From Tricholoma matsutake (Eukaryota; Basidiomycota; Agaricomycetes; Agaricales; Tricholomataceae), in NCBI GenBank assembly GCA_026075535.2, contig AP026550.1:7316001-7380000 (forward strand): a DNA stretch of 64,000 bases, given 5' to 3'. The notes below the pieces were generated by a model. The model was not told the origin of the DNA. It searched no databases and worked only from the letters and a program-made list of their open reading frames with translations. Below are positions 23,061-36,055 of this stretch, one piece after another. A program made the translations under genes and the position numbers. Within the stretch, counting starts at the first letter, position 1. Each line of letters opens with the position of its first letter.

Positions 23061-24010
23061 GCAATGGATCAGATTTTGGTATTTGGGATCTGATGTTCTG
23101 TCCATTACTTCGAAGTCACACCTGCCTTAAATACTCCTCACACACAGCACCACACATTTTAGGGCAGTAGAACACATGTATATTGGCATATGCTAGGTAC
23201 TGGACACAATGTAGATAGGTGGGTGGTGTTGGTGTAGGGGAGGAAATGTTTGGAGAAAGGGTAAATGTTTGCTGCATTGCTATGATGTTCTGCATGCTGG
23301 GAAAGATGGGTACCATTCAGAAGATGAAAAAAAGCCCCAATCCATGCACCTGCAATATAGGTTCCATGCTCCTTTGCCTCCTGGTCCCACAGCAATTTCC
23401 AAAGGATGACATGCTGATAAGGCATGTACAAGTGTAACTGAGCATATCAAGGCATAAATAAATTCATTAAAAATATTCTGAAGGCTATGAGTGAGAGGTC
23501 ATGTCAGGCTGATGTCAGGTCTTGGTGGTGCTTGACACACATTGTCACCTGAGCCCAACAGGCATTGCCAAATGCAGCCTGTCCAAAATGTGAAACAGGA
23601 AAGGTTGTAGAAATGAATTGAGTAATGTGGGCCAGGAAAATGAAATCGCATTAGAAATGATTGCTGAGAAAGAGCAGATAGGCAAACAAAACATGAAACA
23701 TGAAGTTTTAAAGGATTTGAGTCTGAAATGAATCACCTGTGGTATGGCTACTGCATTTGGCCATCCAGTGATCTTCCCAAATTGGTCAGATTGCCAACTC
23801 AGCAGCAATCAGGTGCCTCTGACTCATCAAGCAATCACCGCCAGCATAAGAACTTTTGTTCGAGGCAACACTGGACATAGTTCTCACTGCCCAAATCAAC
23901 ACCACAGAAATTAATACTCTAGAAAGCTCAGAACATCCCCTGTGGCCCACTTGTCACTGTTGTCAGGGTGGCCAACTACCTGACCTTATGCAGTATGCAT
24001 TTACTGGCTG
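23061..24010. other. Stretch without recognisable gene
   Basis: Short frames occur on both strands (for example minus 23,431-23,159 and 23,808-23,545), but none shows a motif that I recognise. The segment may be the 5' flank of the pogo-like transposon or ordinary intergenic DNA. Confidence 0.4.
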
Positions 24011-24094
24011 ATCATTGTGAGGTCGTCACACTCCCCCACCTTTCCTGGTGGAGTCCACTGGGAGTCCAGTTGGATTCTGCTGAAAAAGTGTGTA

Positions 24095-24175
24095 AGAAAA
24101 GGAATTGAACCCAGATCTCTGTGGTTGCTTATGTAGTCATAACACACAATATAACCCTTACACAACAGTACCTTG
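24095..24175 (-). other. tRNA-like Pol III module, left end of the 24.0 kb element
   Basis: On the minus strand a B-box match GGGTTCAATTCC (about 24,105) lies toward the terminus. A weaker A-box-like TGTGTAAGGGTTA lies at about 24,155-24,170. It points outward (left). Confidence 0.5.
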
Positions 24176-25371
24176 TGTGAGGCATCATCTACTTGCTTTA
24201 GGTACCATGGTGCAGCTGTGTATGACAAAGCATATAGCCGTGTCATCAAATGTGCCAGCTCATCACTCACCACCACCACCACCACCATTGACACCACCTC
24301 CCTCCCTCCTCTCCATTCTACCACCACCACCACTGCATGGACAACCACTGCCACCGCTCCCATGCCCAATCTGCCATCATCACCACCTGCAAATGAGCCA
24401 ACTGGATGGGCCCTACATAAGTTTTTTTTCATTTGCTTTTTGTTTTTATAAACTAACTAACCTGTTTCTTTAGTTTTCTAGGTTTTAATCTACTGGTAAT
24501 GATGCCACCACCCACAAACAAGCTGACTAGGTAGAATGCAGGTCCAAATGATGCACTACATAAATTTTTCTTCTTATTTGCTGTTTGTTTTTATAAACTA
24601 ACTAAATCATTTCTTGCATTTTATAGGTTCTACTGGTAACAATGAATGGATGCGAGACAACCCAACACACCCACTCCACACCTATGAGCCCCTGCTCATA
24701 AGGTGAATTGTGAGTGTGTGCAATCGATGACAATGACAACGACAACACCTACCAGCACCCCCCAAGACTGACAACACACCTACCCCACACCTGCAAGCAG
24801 AGGCTTGCAGGGTGGATGGGTGGTGAGAGCCCATGCCGATAAGTACCTGCTTGTCAGGTGGATGGTGGGCACACCAGGGCTAAGATGACCATGGCACCCA
24901 TCCCCATGCCTACAAGCAACTGCTCATAGGGTGGATGACAGGTATGGCTTGCTACAGCAACAGATGCATGTGAGGAGGGGTGGGCAATGACACCCACCCC
25001 AGACTGCATCCCCCAACCCCTCCCCTGCATTTTGCATGGGGAGGGGTCTTTATTATTTTTAATTTATCTCTGCCCCCCCTCGCACTGAATGGGAGGGGTA
25101 TATATATATTGTAGTACTTATGAATCCCCCCCTCACACCAAACGTGAGGGGTTTAGTTTTTTATGTACATAGTAGTAATCCCCCCCCCCTCTTGCATCTT
25201 GTGAGAGGAGTTTTTTTTTGTTTATTATTATATTATACCCACTCTCTTGTGCCCTACATGAGGGATGTGGTTAATTAAAAAATTTTGATCTTAGTTGTTT
25301 GAAAAATGCCTCCTTGAAGAATATGAAAAGTTGAGTCATAAATAAACCTTATATTGATACCTAATAATTCT

Positions 25372-25460
25372 CCTGTGGCTGAATTGGTTGAGCACCCTTG
25401 TTTGGTTTGTCATGTGATTCCTTATTGTGAGGTCTCGGGTTCAATTCCTGCACTACACAA
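25372..25460 (+). other. tRNA-like Pol III module, right end of the 24.0 kb element
   Basis: TGTGGCTGAATTGGTTGAGCAC (A box and D arm) and CGGGTTCAATTCC (B box) are present and about 60 nt apart, the spacing of a long-variable-arm tRNA. Close relatives beginning ATTCTCCTGTGGCT are found at 62,240 and, on the minus strand, at 63,450. It points right, to the terminus. Confidence 0.7.
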
Positions 25461-25549
25461 ATTTATTTTGTGGGTACTTTATGAAATTCACTAAGTCTGA
25501 AGTCCTTTGAGCTCGGTATCTAATTGACTTATCATTTGGTTGAAATGCA

Positions 25550-25665
25550 TTCCACTCAGACTCCAGTTGGACTCCAGTAGGGGATTGAACTCTACTTGAC
25601 TTAGTGTAGTTCAATTGGACTCCACTTGGACTCCAGTCAGTCTGGTCAGAGTCCACTAGGACAGG
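25550..25665. repeat. GGACTCC-type subterminal units
   Basis: Irregular GGACTCCAGTT/GGACTCCACTT units (actccagttggactccag, ggactccacttggactcc) end at agtccactaggacaggtggggg. They match the array at 18.8 kb closely, including the unique piece ggggattgaactctacttgact in between. Confidence 0.8.
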
Positions 25666-25966
25666 TGGGGGACTGTAAAGTACTGATCATTGCTGTGGAA
25701 TGGTGGCTTGATGCTGTTTCTCTCATCATAGAATATACATGGATGTCAAGAATAATAGCATTGTTTCTACTTACACTTGGATGAGAATTAAATAAATAAC
25801 CATGTCTACAGATATCTACATGATGGTGTACAGAAAGCATTGTTCTGTGCAGAGCTGCACAGCCAATGCACAGCCCATGAGATCTGTGCAGAGCTATGCA
25901 GTTCATGCAGTGTCTGTGGCACTCTATGAGAATCTATGGGAATCTATGCTGTGCTTTTGATTGACA

Positions 25967-26548
25967 TCTGTGAGTTTGCTAGCACACATTCAGTCACGCA
26001 ACAAACAGAATAAGGTTTTGACACAGGAGAAAATGATGTCAAAATGATCCTTTTTATCAATGTGAAGTCTAGTATAAAATAAGGAAAAAAAGAATACTTT
26101 TAAGTCAGAGGAAAAGAGTCTTTTTCTCCAGGTGAAAACATAGTCAAAAGACATCTAAAATGTGTCTGAAATGATGCTGAAATGATGAAGAAATAATTCA
26201 TTTTCACAATATTTGTACTTGCTTTCACTAACTTTTTCTCCACATTTTTTCCTGGAGAAAAAGTTAGTGAAAGCAACAAAAAAGCAAGTACAAATATAGT
26301 AAAAATGAATCATTTCTTCATCATTTCAGCATCATTTCAGACACATTTTAGATGCCTTTTGACCATGTTTTCACCTGGAGAAAAAGAATCTTTTCCTCTG
26401 ACTTAAAAGTACTCTTTTTCTTCTTATTTTATACTGGACTTCACATTGATAAAAAGGATCATTTTGACATCATTTTCTCATCATTTTACCTGTGTCAAAA
26501 TCTTGTTCTGTTTCTTGTGTCTGTGAGTTTGCTAGCATGTGTTCAGTC
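25967..26548. mobile_element. Near-perfect palindrome flanked by 29-bp direct repeats
   Basis: The arms at about 25,996-26,245 and 26,256-26,519 are reverse complements with few mismatches. They share, for example, gataaaaaggatcattttg in one orientation and cctttttatcaatgtgaag in the other. A short AT-rich loop, cctggagaaaaagtt facing aactttttctcc, lies at about 26,246-26,256. Both outer sides carry tctgtgagtttgctagca..ttcagtca (25,967-25,995 and 26,520-26,548). It has no coding function. It could be a foldback transposon with an unusually long flanking duplication or a replication-generated inverted duplication. Confidence 0.85.
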
Positions 26549-27169
26549 AGCTACAAATTTCCTTGTCAGTGGCATTTATGACTTTACTCCCAATTCTTAT
26601 CCTCTGATATCTAGAGATGGCAATACCCCTACAATACCCCTACTCTATGTCTATTCATCCCAGTGGATTGGTCAGATTTGGACTTTTTTGAAGACTACAT
26701 GTAAGAGAAGTGTCTCTTACAATGCGACACACACATCACATGCACATCACATGCCTATACAGATACACGATCACACCTACATGCAATCATGCCTATCCAC
26801 GGTCATGCTTATACACGATCACATGACTAGTTGACTCTTAGATGTGCAATGTTTGTAATAGAACAGTAGCTACTCTTTAATTGATACCACATTCCTCACA
26901 CTTGGTTATTCTTGAGTGTTGAGAGACCACACTCCCTTCCACTACAGAGCAAATCAAATTTTGCTGGCATTTCATTGGTATCTGGACCATCTATTAATGG
27001 TGTATTCACAGCCCTATTTGGAGGCACATTGGCATTAACTCTCTGTAAGAATCATTTGAGTGCAATTCTTCTACCTCTGATCACCCATCATCATAGGTTC
27101 AAAACTGCTGTCTATTTTTGGTATTACCTGGGGAGAGCACATTTGTACTGAGCACAGGAAATGGGTCGG
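26549..27169. other. Intergenic stretch without recognisable gene
   Basis: It contains a run of cac/cat-rich words with repeats of 'acacgatcac' and 'catgcctat' at 26,730-26,830, and short frames of no known family. Its last 5 bases, gtcgg (27,165-27,169), form the left target duplication of element A. Confidence 0.4.
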
Positions 27170-27509
27170 TGTAAGGATAGCGTGATCTGGGTGATGCACG
27201 CTCCAGTATTTTCCTTATCATCTTTCCATTCCATTATTTTGTTTATTTCATCTCTATGGTTTCTTTCCTTTTCTTTTATCCTATCTCTTCTCATATGATG
27301 ACTTATCTGTATTTCCAATCCCTTGCTGCTTACTACTTGACAACAAGCTGGACTCTTTATTTAGATACCCAACATGCCCAAATTCTTACTTATATAAATG
27401 AGCAGTTTTGTAACCAGTATGAGAGAGAATTCCAAGCCTATTAAACTGTCTATTGAGTGAAATCAGAACTTCGTGTGCTAGAACCATGATTCATCATGCT
27501 TATATCACA
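27170..27509 (+). mobile_element. 5' LTR of element A
   Basis: It begins TGTAAGGATAGCGTG and ends GCTTATATCACA. TATATAAATG at about 27,391 is a probable TATA box, with transcription starting some 25-30 bp later. The bases just inside (tatttttgacagtctac) do not begin with TGG, so the primer is not a standard tRNA 3' end. Confidence 0.9.
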
Positions 27510-27669
27510 TATTTTTGACAGTCTACTTGCTCAAAACTTTAAACTACTACCAAACTTCTGCTTGCTTTTGCATCTGGATTTCTTAGTCTAATCAACTGAG
27601 GCTCTCACTGCTAGGCGACACCTTCACAACAACTTCTCTACAATCCACCTATATTGACACTTCATTATC

Positions 27670-30130
27670 ATGTCTGAAACTCGTTACCCACTTCGTAACC
27701 ATTTGGCCCACAAATATGTGGCTGTGCCAACTCCAGGTGAGATAATATTTAGTTTTGCTGGTATGACTGACCTTGAGTTGGCAGGAGTGGCTCCTGTGCC
27801 CCCCACTTTGACTTCTGGCTCAGCAGTGGGGGAGGTGGCTACAGTATGTGATGCACAGAACTTTCCTGTTGACCGAGTTGTTAGCCCTTGCTTGTATAGT
27901 GATGTGGTTGCGACTAGACCATCCTCTGCTGCTAGTCAGCATGATGATACCCAGCTAGATGTGGGTATTTTGGAGATCCATTTGGCTCCAATTACACCTT
28001 ATCTTGAAAGCTTCTCATCTCAGGTAGACCATGCTTTCAATGACAATTTGACTTTATTCTCTTCCACTCGAGTAATGACTAAAAATTCTCCTGATGAGGA
28101 GACTAACAATAATGAACCTTGGACTTTAGTTGAGTCCAAATGTGCCTGAAGATGTTGTCATTCTGATACTGGAACTACTAAGTTTTCAAGAGGAAACAGT
28201 TTGGCATCTGACCAAGAAATTGCAGTTTAAAATGCTGAACAGAATTTGACTGCTGAAGAATGAGAAAGAATTGATCATTGTTATGAGAAAGTGCACTTCA
28301 ATAGCGATGGAGATGAGTCTTCAAGAGGTGAGGGACCCTCAAAAGGAAAAGATGTTGACCCTAGTAATTGGGGAGCCTTGAAATTTGGATCATCTGGATT
28401 GGATGTGAATGCCCAAAGAGAGGCAATGAAAGCTTGGAATATGGTCTGAGACCAGGACCAAAATAAGGAATCTAAGACTGGTAAAGGAAAGTCCCCTCAC
28501 CAGAAAAATTACAAGCATAAAACTCGAATTGAGATTGTAACAGATGAAGATGCACCGAAAGCCAGTGCCCATGCTGCAGCTAAAGAGAATCCCTCCAAAA
28601 CCAAATTTACACCGATGTCAGATGCTTTGATGAATCGAGTAGCAAATGCTGTAAAGGGTCATCAACGACCAAACATTCACCAGGAATGACAAAGCTCGGA
28701 TATACAACCTTTGTCTCAGATTGCCTCTGGAAGTTTCCTGGGTCAAGCAATGAGCCATATTGAAGAAAATGAACACTTACCTTCAGACCCATCTGATAGT
28801 TCATCCAGCTCCTCTGAGTCTACCAATTCCTCTGACCCTGAAAGTGGAACTAGTGGAGGAGGAAGGAAAGGTCATCAAATGCGATCTCAATCAACTCAAT
28901 CGAGGCCATCAAAACACAAAACATTGCTAAAGCTGCTTGCACTGTTGGATTATGATGGTGCAGCTGATGCTCACAGTTACCACTGATTCATAACTGAGGG
29001 AACTGACTATGTTGTTTCAGGTCATGTTCATAAACGACAAAGGGTTTTTGTACTCTCATATTATTTAAAAGGCAAAGCTTACAATTTCTACACTCAGAAG
29101 GTAGCCATGAATGCTTATGATTGGAGTTTGAAACAGTTTTTTGAGGAGTTATTTAATTACTGTTTTCCTATCAATTACTGTATGTAGCAAAGAGAAAGGC
29201 TCTGTAAATGTTTCCAAAATTCAAAAACTGTATCAGAGTTCATCTATGAGCTAGAAGAGATAATCAACATGATTGGACTTGTAGATGAACAAGAGAAAGT
29301 CATATGCCTATGGGATGGCTTTTGACCTGTGATCCAGAAGGGACTCTGGTGTGATGGGTATAACCCCAAAGTGTCCTCATGGGAAGAAATAAAGCATGCT
29401 GCACAGGTTATTGAATTGTCAGAGGAAGTATCTGATAGATGTGAGGGTCATGTTACATTTGACACCCATGGTAACAATTCCATCCCCAGTCTCCTCAGGA
29501 ACAGACAGAATGAGACAACTCCCTATGAGAATAATAGCAATAGGAATGGTAAACCCTCACAGAACAATCATTGATGTGAGAAACACCAGAAAACTTACTG
29601 AAACAATAACCATCATGAAAACTCCCAAGGGAATTATCATCATCCCAATAATAACACTGGTAACTCCAGACCAAACCAGGAGAACCAGAATAGCACGCAC
29701 AATCAAGAAAGCCACCCGAGGCCTCAATTGAGTGCTAAGGGATGAAGCGAGTATCTCGCCACTTGAAAATGCTTCAATTGTGGAGAAACAGGACCCATTG
29801 ACTGGAACTGTCCATGCGGAGGTTCCATGACTTCAAATAGACCCAATAGACCCCCTGGTGTCGCTTTGCATAATGTCGAGGTTAATTTTGATGGGTTTGA
29901 TAAGTATGATAATGTTAGAGGATTAGCCGAGATGACAGAAATTCCTGTTGCAAGCATTGGGATCAGCCCTGAGCCACAGAATGGATTTGAGGAATGTACT
30001 GCACCATTGACAATAAGTGATCTGATTGCTTTATGCATGACGGCTGTGTTGGAGCAAATGTGGCCCTATCCTTTTGATGAATCACCAATTGAGGATAGCC
30101 GATTCTTGGTGTACCAACTTGAAGAGAATT
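27670..30130 (+). pseudogene. Gag of element A
   Basis: The gag starts at ATG 27,670 (MSETRYPLRNHL), the same start as in element B. The N-terminal 160 residues are acidic and probably disordered. A Ser-rich linker (SDSSSSSSESTNSSDPESG) follows at about 28,790, then the retrotransposon capsid region at about 28,930-29,450 (YNPKVSSWEEIKHAAQVIE). The zinc knuckle near 29,770 reads CFNCGETGPIDWNC: the His of C-x2-C-x4-H-x4-C has become Pro. Stops occur at about 28,147, 28,228, 28,260, 28,447, 28,687 and 28,984. It would bind the element's RNA in element B, but the lost His and stops make it inactive here. Confidence 0.85.
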
Positions 30131-30135
30131 GATAT

Positions 30136-33100
30136 GTGATTATGGATCAGGAACTTTGTGATGATGAATACATTAGTGGTGAACTACTCATGCAAGAAAG
30201 CTTTAACTTACCTGAGTGGTATGTGGCCCAACGAGCCCAGCAAAACCATGGGACCTTATGCACAAATAATCGATGGGCATGGGGCCCATTGATGGGAGAT
30301 GTTGTCCAGTGGGGATTGACTCAACTGATCTCTCAGGGTATTGATTTGTATCCTAGGTATCCAGATGAACCCGCCAAGAGGTGGGAGGTTGTGGATGTAG
30401 GCTTTGGCTATACTGTCACAGATAAAGCTGTAGGAATGACAGTCTCTGTGCCAAACAAGTTAATATTTAAATCAACTGACCTGATAACGTGGTTTGCGAA
30501 TCACTTATGGGAGGAGCACGAAGCATGAACCAAACGAAAACATCCTGGAGATGAAAAGTCAGACACAGGAAATGATAATGAACCATCTGATCATGGTGAT
30601 GGTTTTGGAGACGATAGTAATTCCAACTTGGATTTACTCACAGAAGTTGATTTGCTTGATGAACTTAGAGTTTACAAAAAATGGAAAATGAGATGCAAAG
30701 ATATGAATCTATGGCTAAGTGAGGTGGCAATTGCTGATAACCAATTGTTAGCTTTACACATAAGTGGTGTACAAGTTCTGCAAGGTACTTATGCAGGACT
30801 CCAACAAAATGTGGCAACTCTGAAAGACTTCATGCACTTGGTTCCAAAACCAATCGTGATTGTGGTGCAAATTAACAGCCATCCAGCACGAGCATTGCTG
30901 GATTCCAGATTGCTGGGAGATTTTATGTCCTCAGCATTGGCAGATCAACTGAAAGTAAAGAAGGTAGAGCTTCGAAAGCCATTACTGCTACAATTGGCTG
31001 TCCAAGAATCTCACTCCAAAGTTAATTGGGGCACTACTGTAAATTTCAAGTATCAGTCAATTGATGAAGAGTGGCATTTTGATATAGCAAACTTATCTAG
31101 CTATGACATTATACTAGGGACACCATGGTTGTATGTGCATCATATGACAATGGGTCTTAATCCAGCATGGGTGATTGTTGGTAACAACAAGGCATTACTG
31201 CTTAAGGGTGATGCCATAACAAAGATATCTTCATGTGCTATGGAGATTGCTGAGGAAGATCTGCAACTGGCTAGGGATGAATTGATTGAGGATGCTCATC
31301 CACTGTGCAAAGAAATGGCAGAGCTGGGCTTACTGCCATTGTGAGCCATCAATCATGAAATCCTGTTGATTGACATTGGGAAGGTTTATCCTTGGCGGCC
31401 ATCTCGGTGTCCAGAGATGTTCAGACCTCAATGGATGGAGAAAAAGAATTTACATCGGGGCATTGGAAAGTTACTAGTGCCTGAAACACAGTGCCAATGT
31501 TGCTGATTCCTAAACCTGGTGCTAAAGCCAGTGAAATCCCATGGTTACAAACAGTTGTGGACTTATGTTCATGGAATGCAAATATGTTAAAGATGACTTC
31601 ACCATTACCGGATATCAATGGAATGCTTCGGCACATTGCAAGTGCTAAGTATAAATTGTTGTTAGATTTAAAGGATGCATATGAGCAGATCTGGATTATA
31701 CCTGAACATGTCGAGCAATCCATGGTAATGACACCTGATGGGGATATGATAAGCTTGGTCATTCAGCAAGGGGATTGCAATGCACCTGCTATGTACCAGG
31801 CCGTGATGAACCATATCTTTTCTGCATATATAGGTTGGTTTCTGGACATTTATCTTGACAATATCATGGTGTATTTGGATTTGCTAGAGGAACATTTACA
31901 ACATGTCAGGATTGTAATTGATGTTTTACAAGAGGAAAAACTGTACCTAAGTTTAAAGAAACTTCACTTTTTGGCTGATGAACTTTGCTTACTGGGGCAT
32001 ATAGTTGGACACAAGGGAATTCGAATGGACCCATCCAAGGTTGATTCAGTTATAGCATGGAAGATGCCTATGAATCGAGACCTTCTCCGAGGCTTCCTGG
32101 GAGCTGTAGGCTATCTGGCTGATGACCTTGTGGTGGTTCATATTCCTATGGCTGTGTTGCATGGTTTGACAGGGGATACTGTACCTTACCATTGGGTGTA
32201 CACACATCAGCGTGCATTCAAAGATATCAAACAGATCGTTGATAGCAGGTGGAACCATCATCGAGTGCCAATCCAATATCATGCAGATGCTGAGCCTGTT
32301 TATCTAATTATGGATAGTTGTGCAACGGGTATTGCTGGTGTTGTGGGCCAAGCAAGGTGCTGAGTGGAAGAAAGCAAGAGTAGCCATGTTCTACTCCGCT
32401 AAGTTAAATTCTGCACAGCACAACTATCCTGTGCATGAAATAGAAATGTTAGCAGGCATTGATTTGACACTGTGATATACTTCAGGGTGTGAAGTTTAAG
32501 TGGATCACTGACCATAAGGGTTTAATTCACCTCCTGGAGCAGAAGGATCTTTCTGGGTGACAGGCACAATGGATGGAAAAAATTAGTGAATTCATTTTTG
32601 AGGTTGTATACATACCAGGTGAAGAGAATGTATTAGCTGATGCATTATCGCATATGTATTCTAATGATGCACCTGGGACAGTACATGCTAGGTCAGAATA
32701 CACTTATCATGATGTAGTTGATAATGACATACTGCTTGTCCACGGTGTCTTGATGCCTGTATTGACGGGTGCTGAGGCTGTGTCCAAAACTTGGAAATGG
32801 AAAATCTCAGCTGTTACGAATGGGGATTGTGCTGATTTTGTTGCCATGCCTGTCCAACAAAAGGAGGGCAGGAATGGGGACAAAAACCCGAAATGCACAA
32901 CAGAACCTGATAAAACCAGATTCACTATTGAAATTCCTGCATGCAAACCTGTGATAACAGAAATTAAAGAAAAATCTCTGGAACAGAAAGAACGACTTAT
33001 GATTAGGATCCCTGCATGAAAGCCCAAACCTTCCATGGAACATGCCACAGAGACCTGCTTTTGATCAAGCTGTCGATACAACTGATGGTGATCAATCACT

Positions 33101-33360
33101 GATTAATGTTGTAGCTGGAGGGCACAAGGGATTCGACTTACCAAGCATCTTGAGGAATCAATATAAATTTGACTCACTCTTCAAGAATATCCTCGAGAAT
33201 CCTAGACATTACAAGAACTTTGTATTGTATGATGGACTCATCTATATCAAAATGAATGATAGGAACTTACTGTGCATTCCTAAGTTGTATGTTCAGGGAT
33301 GGAATGTTCATGAGATTGTAATTGCTGAAGCACATTCATTATTAGCCCATTTAGGAGCTA
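30136..33360 (+). pseudogene. Pol of element A: protease, RT, RNase H, start of integrase
   Basis: The retropepsin site is at about 30,895 (ALLDSRLLGDF, where element B has DSG). The reverse transcriptase runs about 31,440-32,150, with DLKDAYEQIWI and the catalytic box at 31,851-31,862 reading YLDN instead of YLDD. RNase H spans about 32,290-32,650 (ending GEENVLADALSHMY). The integrase N-terminus reaches AHSLLAHLGAS at 33,340-33,360, where the family C LTR is inserted. Stops at 30,526, 31,342, 32,360, 32,475 and 32,560, and the changed active sites, show it cannot function. In element B the same RT box is intact. Confidence 0.88.
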
Positions 33361-33365
33361 GTAAG

Positions 33366-33791
33366 TGTAAGGGGACTAGGGGGGTGCCCTGTGTGTTTTT
33401 CCTATTTTTTATGTTCATCCCATATTTTTCCCCACCTCATTTCCTTCTATTCTTCATTTTCTATGATTTTTCCGGATTTTATTACTAATTTTCCCTTGCT
33501 ATCATGTTTGTATATGTTGACACTTTTATATTTAGAGGCGGAGTACCCCTTCCAACACATACCCCTTGGTATGATGTCATTCGGCGGCCTTGATCCGCCT
33601 ATCTCCGCCTTTTTCTATTTTTAGGTTATATTTGATTTTTGTCGTCTTCACATATACTGGGCATCAGCAAGGGGATCCTTAGAGTTTTCTCTTCGGATTT
33701 CCCTTTGCTAGGTGCGCCCCCAATCCCTGTATTATGTAGCATAATTTTAACTTCGGATTTCCCTTTGCTAGAGGCTCAGGTTGCCCTTATA
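33366..33791 (+). mobile_element. Solo LTR of family C inside element A
   Basis: TGTAAGGGG...CCCTTATA, 426 bp, is flanked by gtaag on both sides (33,361-33,365 and 33,792-33,796). The uninterrupted sequence in element B at about 42,893 (gctagtaaaaccctagc) shows the empty site. A solo LTR of this kind forms by recombination between two LTRs after a full insertion. Confidence 0.93.
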
Positions 33792-35020
33792 GTAAGACCC
33801 TAGCTTACCTTAGGGACAACGTGTGGTGGAAGGATATGACTTCTGATATGACTTTTTACTGCCAGTCTTGTGTGACCTGTAAATGGAGTAAACCATCAAC
33901 ACAAAAACCCTATGGATTATTGAATCCATTAGATGTACCATCATACCCATGGGAATCAATAGGAGTCAATTTCATGGGGCCATTACCTGAGTCTAAGAAT
34001 AGGAATGGCACCTTTAATTCTATGATAGTCGTAATATGTTTGCTTATACATCTGATTCCAAGTCGTGAAAATTATAATGCACATCAAATTGCTGAATTAA
34101 TGTTTGATGAAGTCTATAAACTTCATGGATTGCTGAAATCTATAGTTAGTGACCGAGATGTCCTCTTTACCAGTACATTTTGGCAACATCTTAATAAACT
34201 GGTTGGCACCCGACTCAGAATGTCAAGTGCATACCATCCACAAACTGATGGCACCACTGAGCATGCTAATCAGACCGTGACGCAAATGCTAAGGAAGTGC
34301 ATCAATGAGTGACAAATAGACTGGGTGACAAAATTACCTGCAATAGAGTTCATGATCAATTCAGCTAGATCTTCAAGTACAGGATATGCGCCGTTCTTTT
34401 TGAATACTGGGCATATGCCCAGATCCATGATCTGGGACTCTGCTAAACAAAATGAGTACCCAGGAGTCAGGAATTTTGCTATGCAACGAAAATTGGCATT
34501 GATGGCTGTGCATGATAGCATCTTGGGCACTTGTGTCAATCAGATTCAATCAGCTAATAAGAAAAGACAAGTCATACCTTTAAAAAGGGGGATTTCATAT
34601 ACCTGTCTTCAAAAAATATTACATTTCCTAAGGGATTGGCAAGGAAATTGATTCCAAAGTTCCTGGGCCCTTACTGAATCCTAGAAGACTACAGGAACGG
34701 ATCATTCCAAGTCGAGCTACCAGTGCATCTAAAACAGAGGGGCGTACATGACATCTTTCATGCATCGTTATTGAGAATACATGTTCCTAACAATGATCAC
34801 TTGTTTCCTAGTTGTTTAGACACCCAATTAGGAAATGCTGAGGGGACCAAAGGCGAATGGGCAGTGGATCGTATTCTCGGACATGCAGGATCAAGGATTA
34901 ACTCCACATTTGAAATTTGGTGGAAGACTGGGGATGTTACCTGGATGCTGTATTATCAAGTTAGCCATTTACATGCTCTTCAGCAGTATTTTGAATTACT
35001 GGGTATTGCCAATGTTTCCC
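33792..35020 (+). pseudogene. Integrase core and chromodomain-like tail, element A
   Basis: It continues the integrase after the solo LTR. The zinc-binding part has YCQSCVTCKWSKPS at about 33,860, then DVPSYPWESIGVNFMGPLP. The core has IVSDRDVLFTSTFWQHLNK at about 34,144 and AYHPQTDGTTEHANQTV at about 34,230 with the final acidic residue. A tail FPKGLARKLIPKFLGPY-like and a chromodomain-like stretch (EWAVDRILGHAGSRINSTFEIWWKTGDVTW) lie at 34,855-34,950. One stop (about 34,312) and one frameshift (about 34,600) occur. In the normal order DNA-binding, catalysis and chromatin targeting follow one another. Confidence 0.85.
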
Positions 35021-36024
35021 ATCTTGGGGAAGGCAAAGGGAAACCACCATTGGATGATCTGCAGACTTTCATTGGAAATGTAGAATCAGGCCCCCAACCT
35101 GTAAATAAAAGAAAGACAAATCAACTCCAGTGCCACAAGTTCAACCCCCCTGGCAAGGCCAGTCTACCTACAAAGTTAACCGCTTTCGAAACACTACTAG
35201 CGGGCGTCGTCTCTATACTACCCCAGTCCTTACCGATCATTTTTTGTGTATTTCTTGCAAAGTGCATGGCCATGTATGCAGGTTGCATTCTTCTCCACCA
35301 GGTATCTCCCACCTGGTTTCACCTAGAGAACAATGCCGCCATCGGGACTTCACTTCGCATCCATGGAGGGCAACTCGACGCTTACCTGGAGTACGATGTG
35401 ATGCTCTGTATGGGAGAACAGAAACTCACTGTCCCCATCGGATACACTCAGTTTGCCCAGATATTCAATGTGGCACCTGGAGTGCCAGTCAATTTTGTCT
35501 ACATCAATGGAAACGAGACCTTGATGGGATAGGGTCCCAAACCAGATCGCAAGGTATTCAAAGTATCCCCCCGCAACCTTTACAGTGCGTGACAAGTGGC
35601 ACCACATGGAGGCCAATGTTTCTCGCCAAGTCGAGCTGGGATTATGATGCAGATGTTATGGCAAAACGCAGAGAACACCTCCCAGAGTCATCGAAACGGG
35701 CCCAATTCATACGAGGACGATTTGGGGATAGAGCCAGTGCGTGGGAAAAGATGGCATTATGATGATCGCGAGTTTCTGCCTTATCGCGAGGTGTCTGTGG
35801 CTGCGTCGAGCTCAGGGATCACTGATGATCTCAATGGTTTCGATCTAGAACCACTTAGTCTTACCACTCCTCCCAATGACCAAACCACTTTCCCTGACCC
35901 CATTTCGACTTCTTTATCTGCTCAAGATCAGGTTATGAAGGATACCATTTCTGGAAGTGTTTCTAATGCGAAGGCTGCTGGAGTTTCAGCTAAAGGGAAG
36001 GGGAGGAAGAAGGATTTAGTGTGA
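35020..36024 (+). pseudogene. ORF3 downstream of integrase, element A
   Basis: The frame continues from the integrase tail into LEYDVMLCMGEQKLTVPIGY, then VPVNFVYINGNETLMG with a TAG at 35,530-35,532. It resumes downstream with QMLWQNAENTSQSHRNGPNSYEDDLGIEPVRGKRWHYDDR and ends GKGRKKD. No homologue is known to me. Its 3' end is 32 bp before the 3' LTR, so it is part of the element and not a neighbour gene. In A the frame joins the integrase frame because of a 14-bp deletion relative to B near 35,130. Confidence 0.6.
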
Positions 36025-36055
36025 GATGTCACGAGAACGACATCCGGAGGGCGGG

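Larger units (their letters stand above)
24019..25685. mobile_element. Non-autonomous DNA transposon with outward tRNA-like modules
   Basis: The left end starts gaggtcgtcacactcccccac and the right end is gtgggggactgtaaagtactg, an imperfect inverted repeat. Flanks atcattgt (24,011-24,018) and atcattgc (25,686-25,693) match at 7 of 8 bases. Inside the left end are GAGTCC units and a minus-strand tRNA-like module; inside the right end are a plus-strand tRNA-like module and GGACTCC units. The interior has an ACC-triplet-rich frame from about 24,173, an intron-like 'gtttttttt..tttag' segment, and a ladder of C/G-rich hairpins at 24.7-25.26 kb. No transposase. An 8-bp duplication fits hAT or the Zisupton (KDZ) superfamily. 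Confidence 0.8.
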
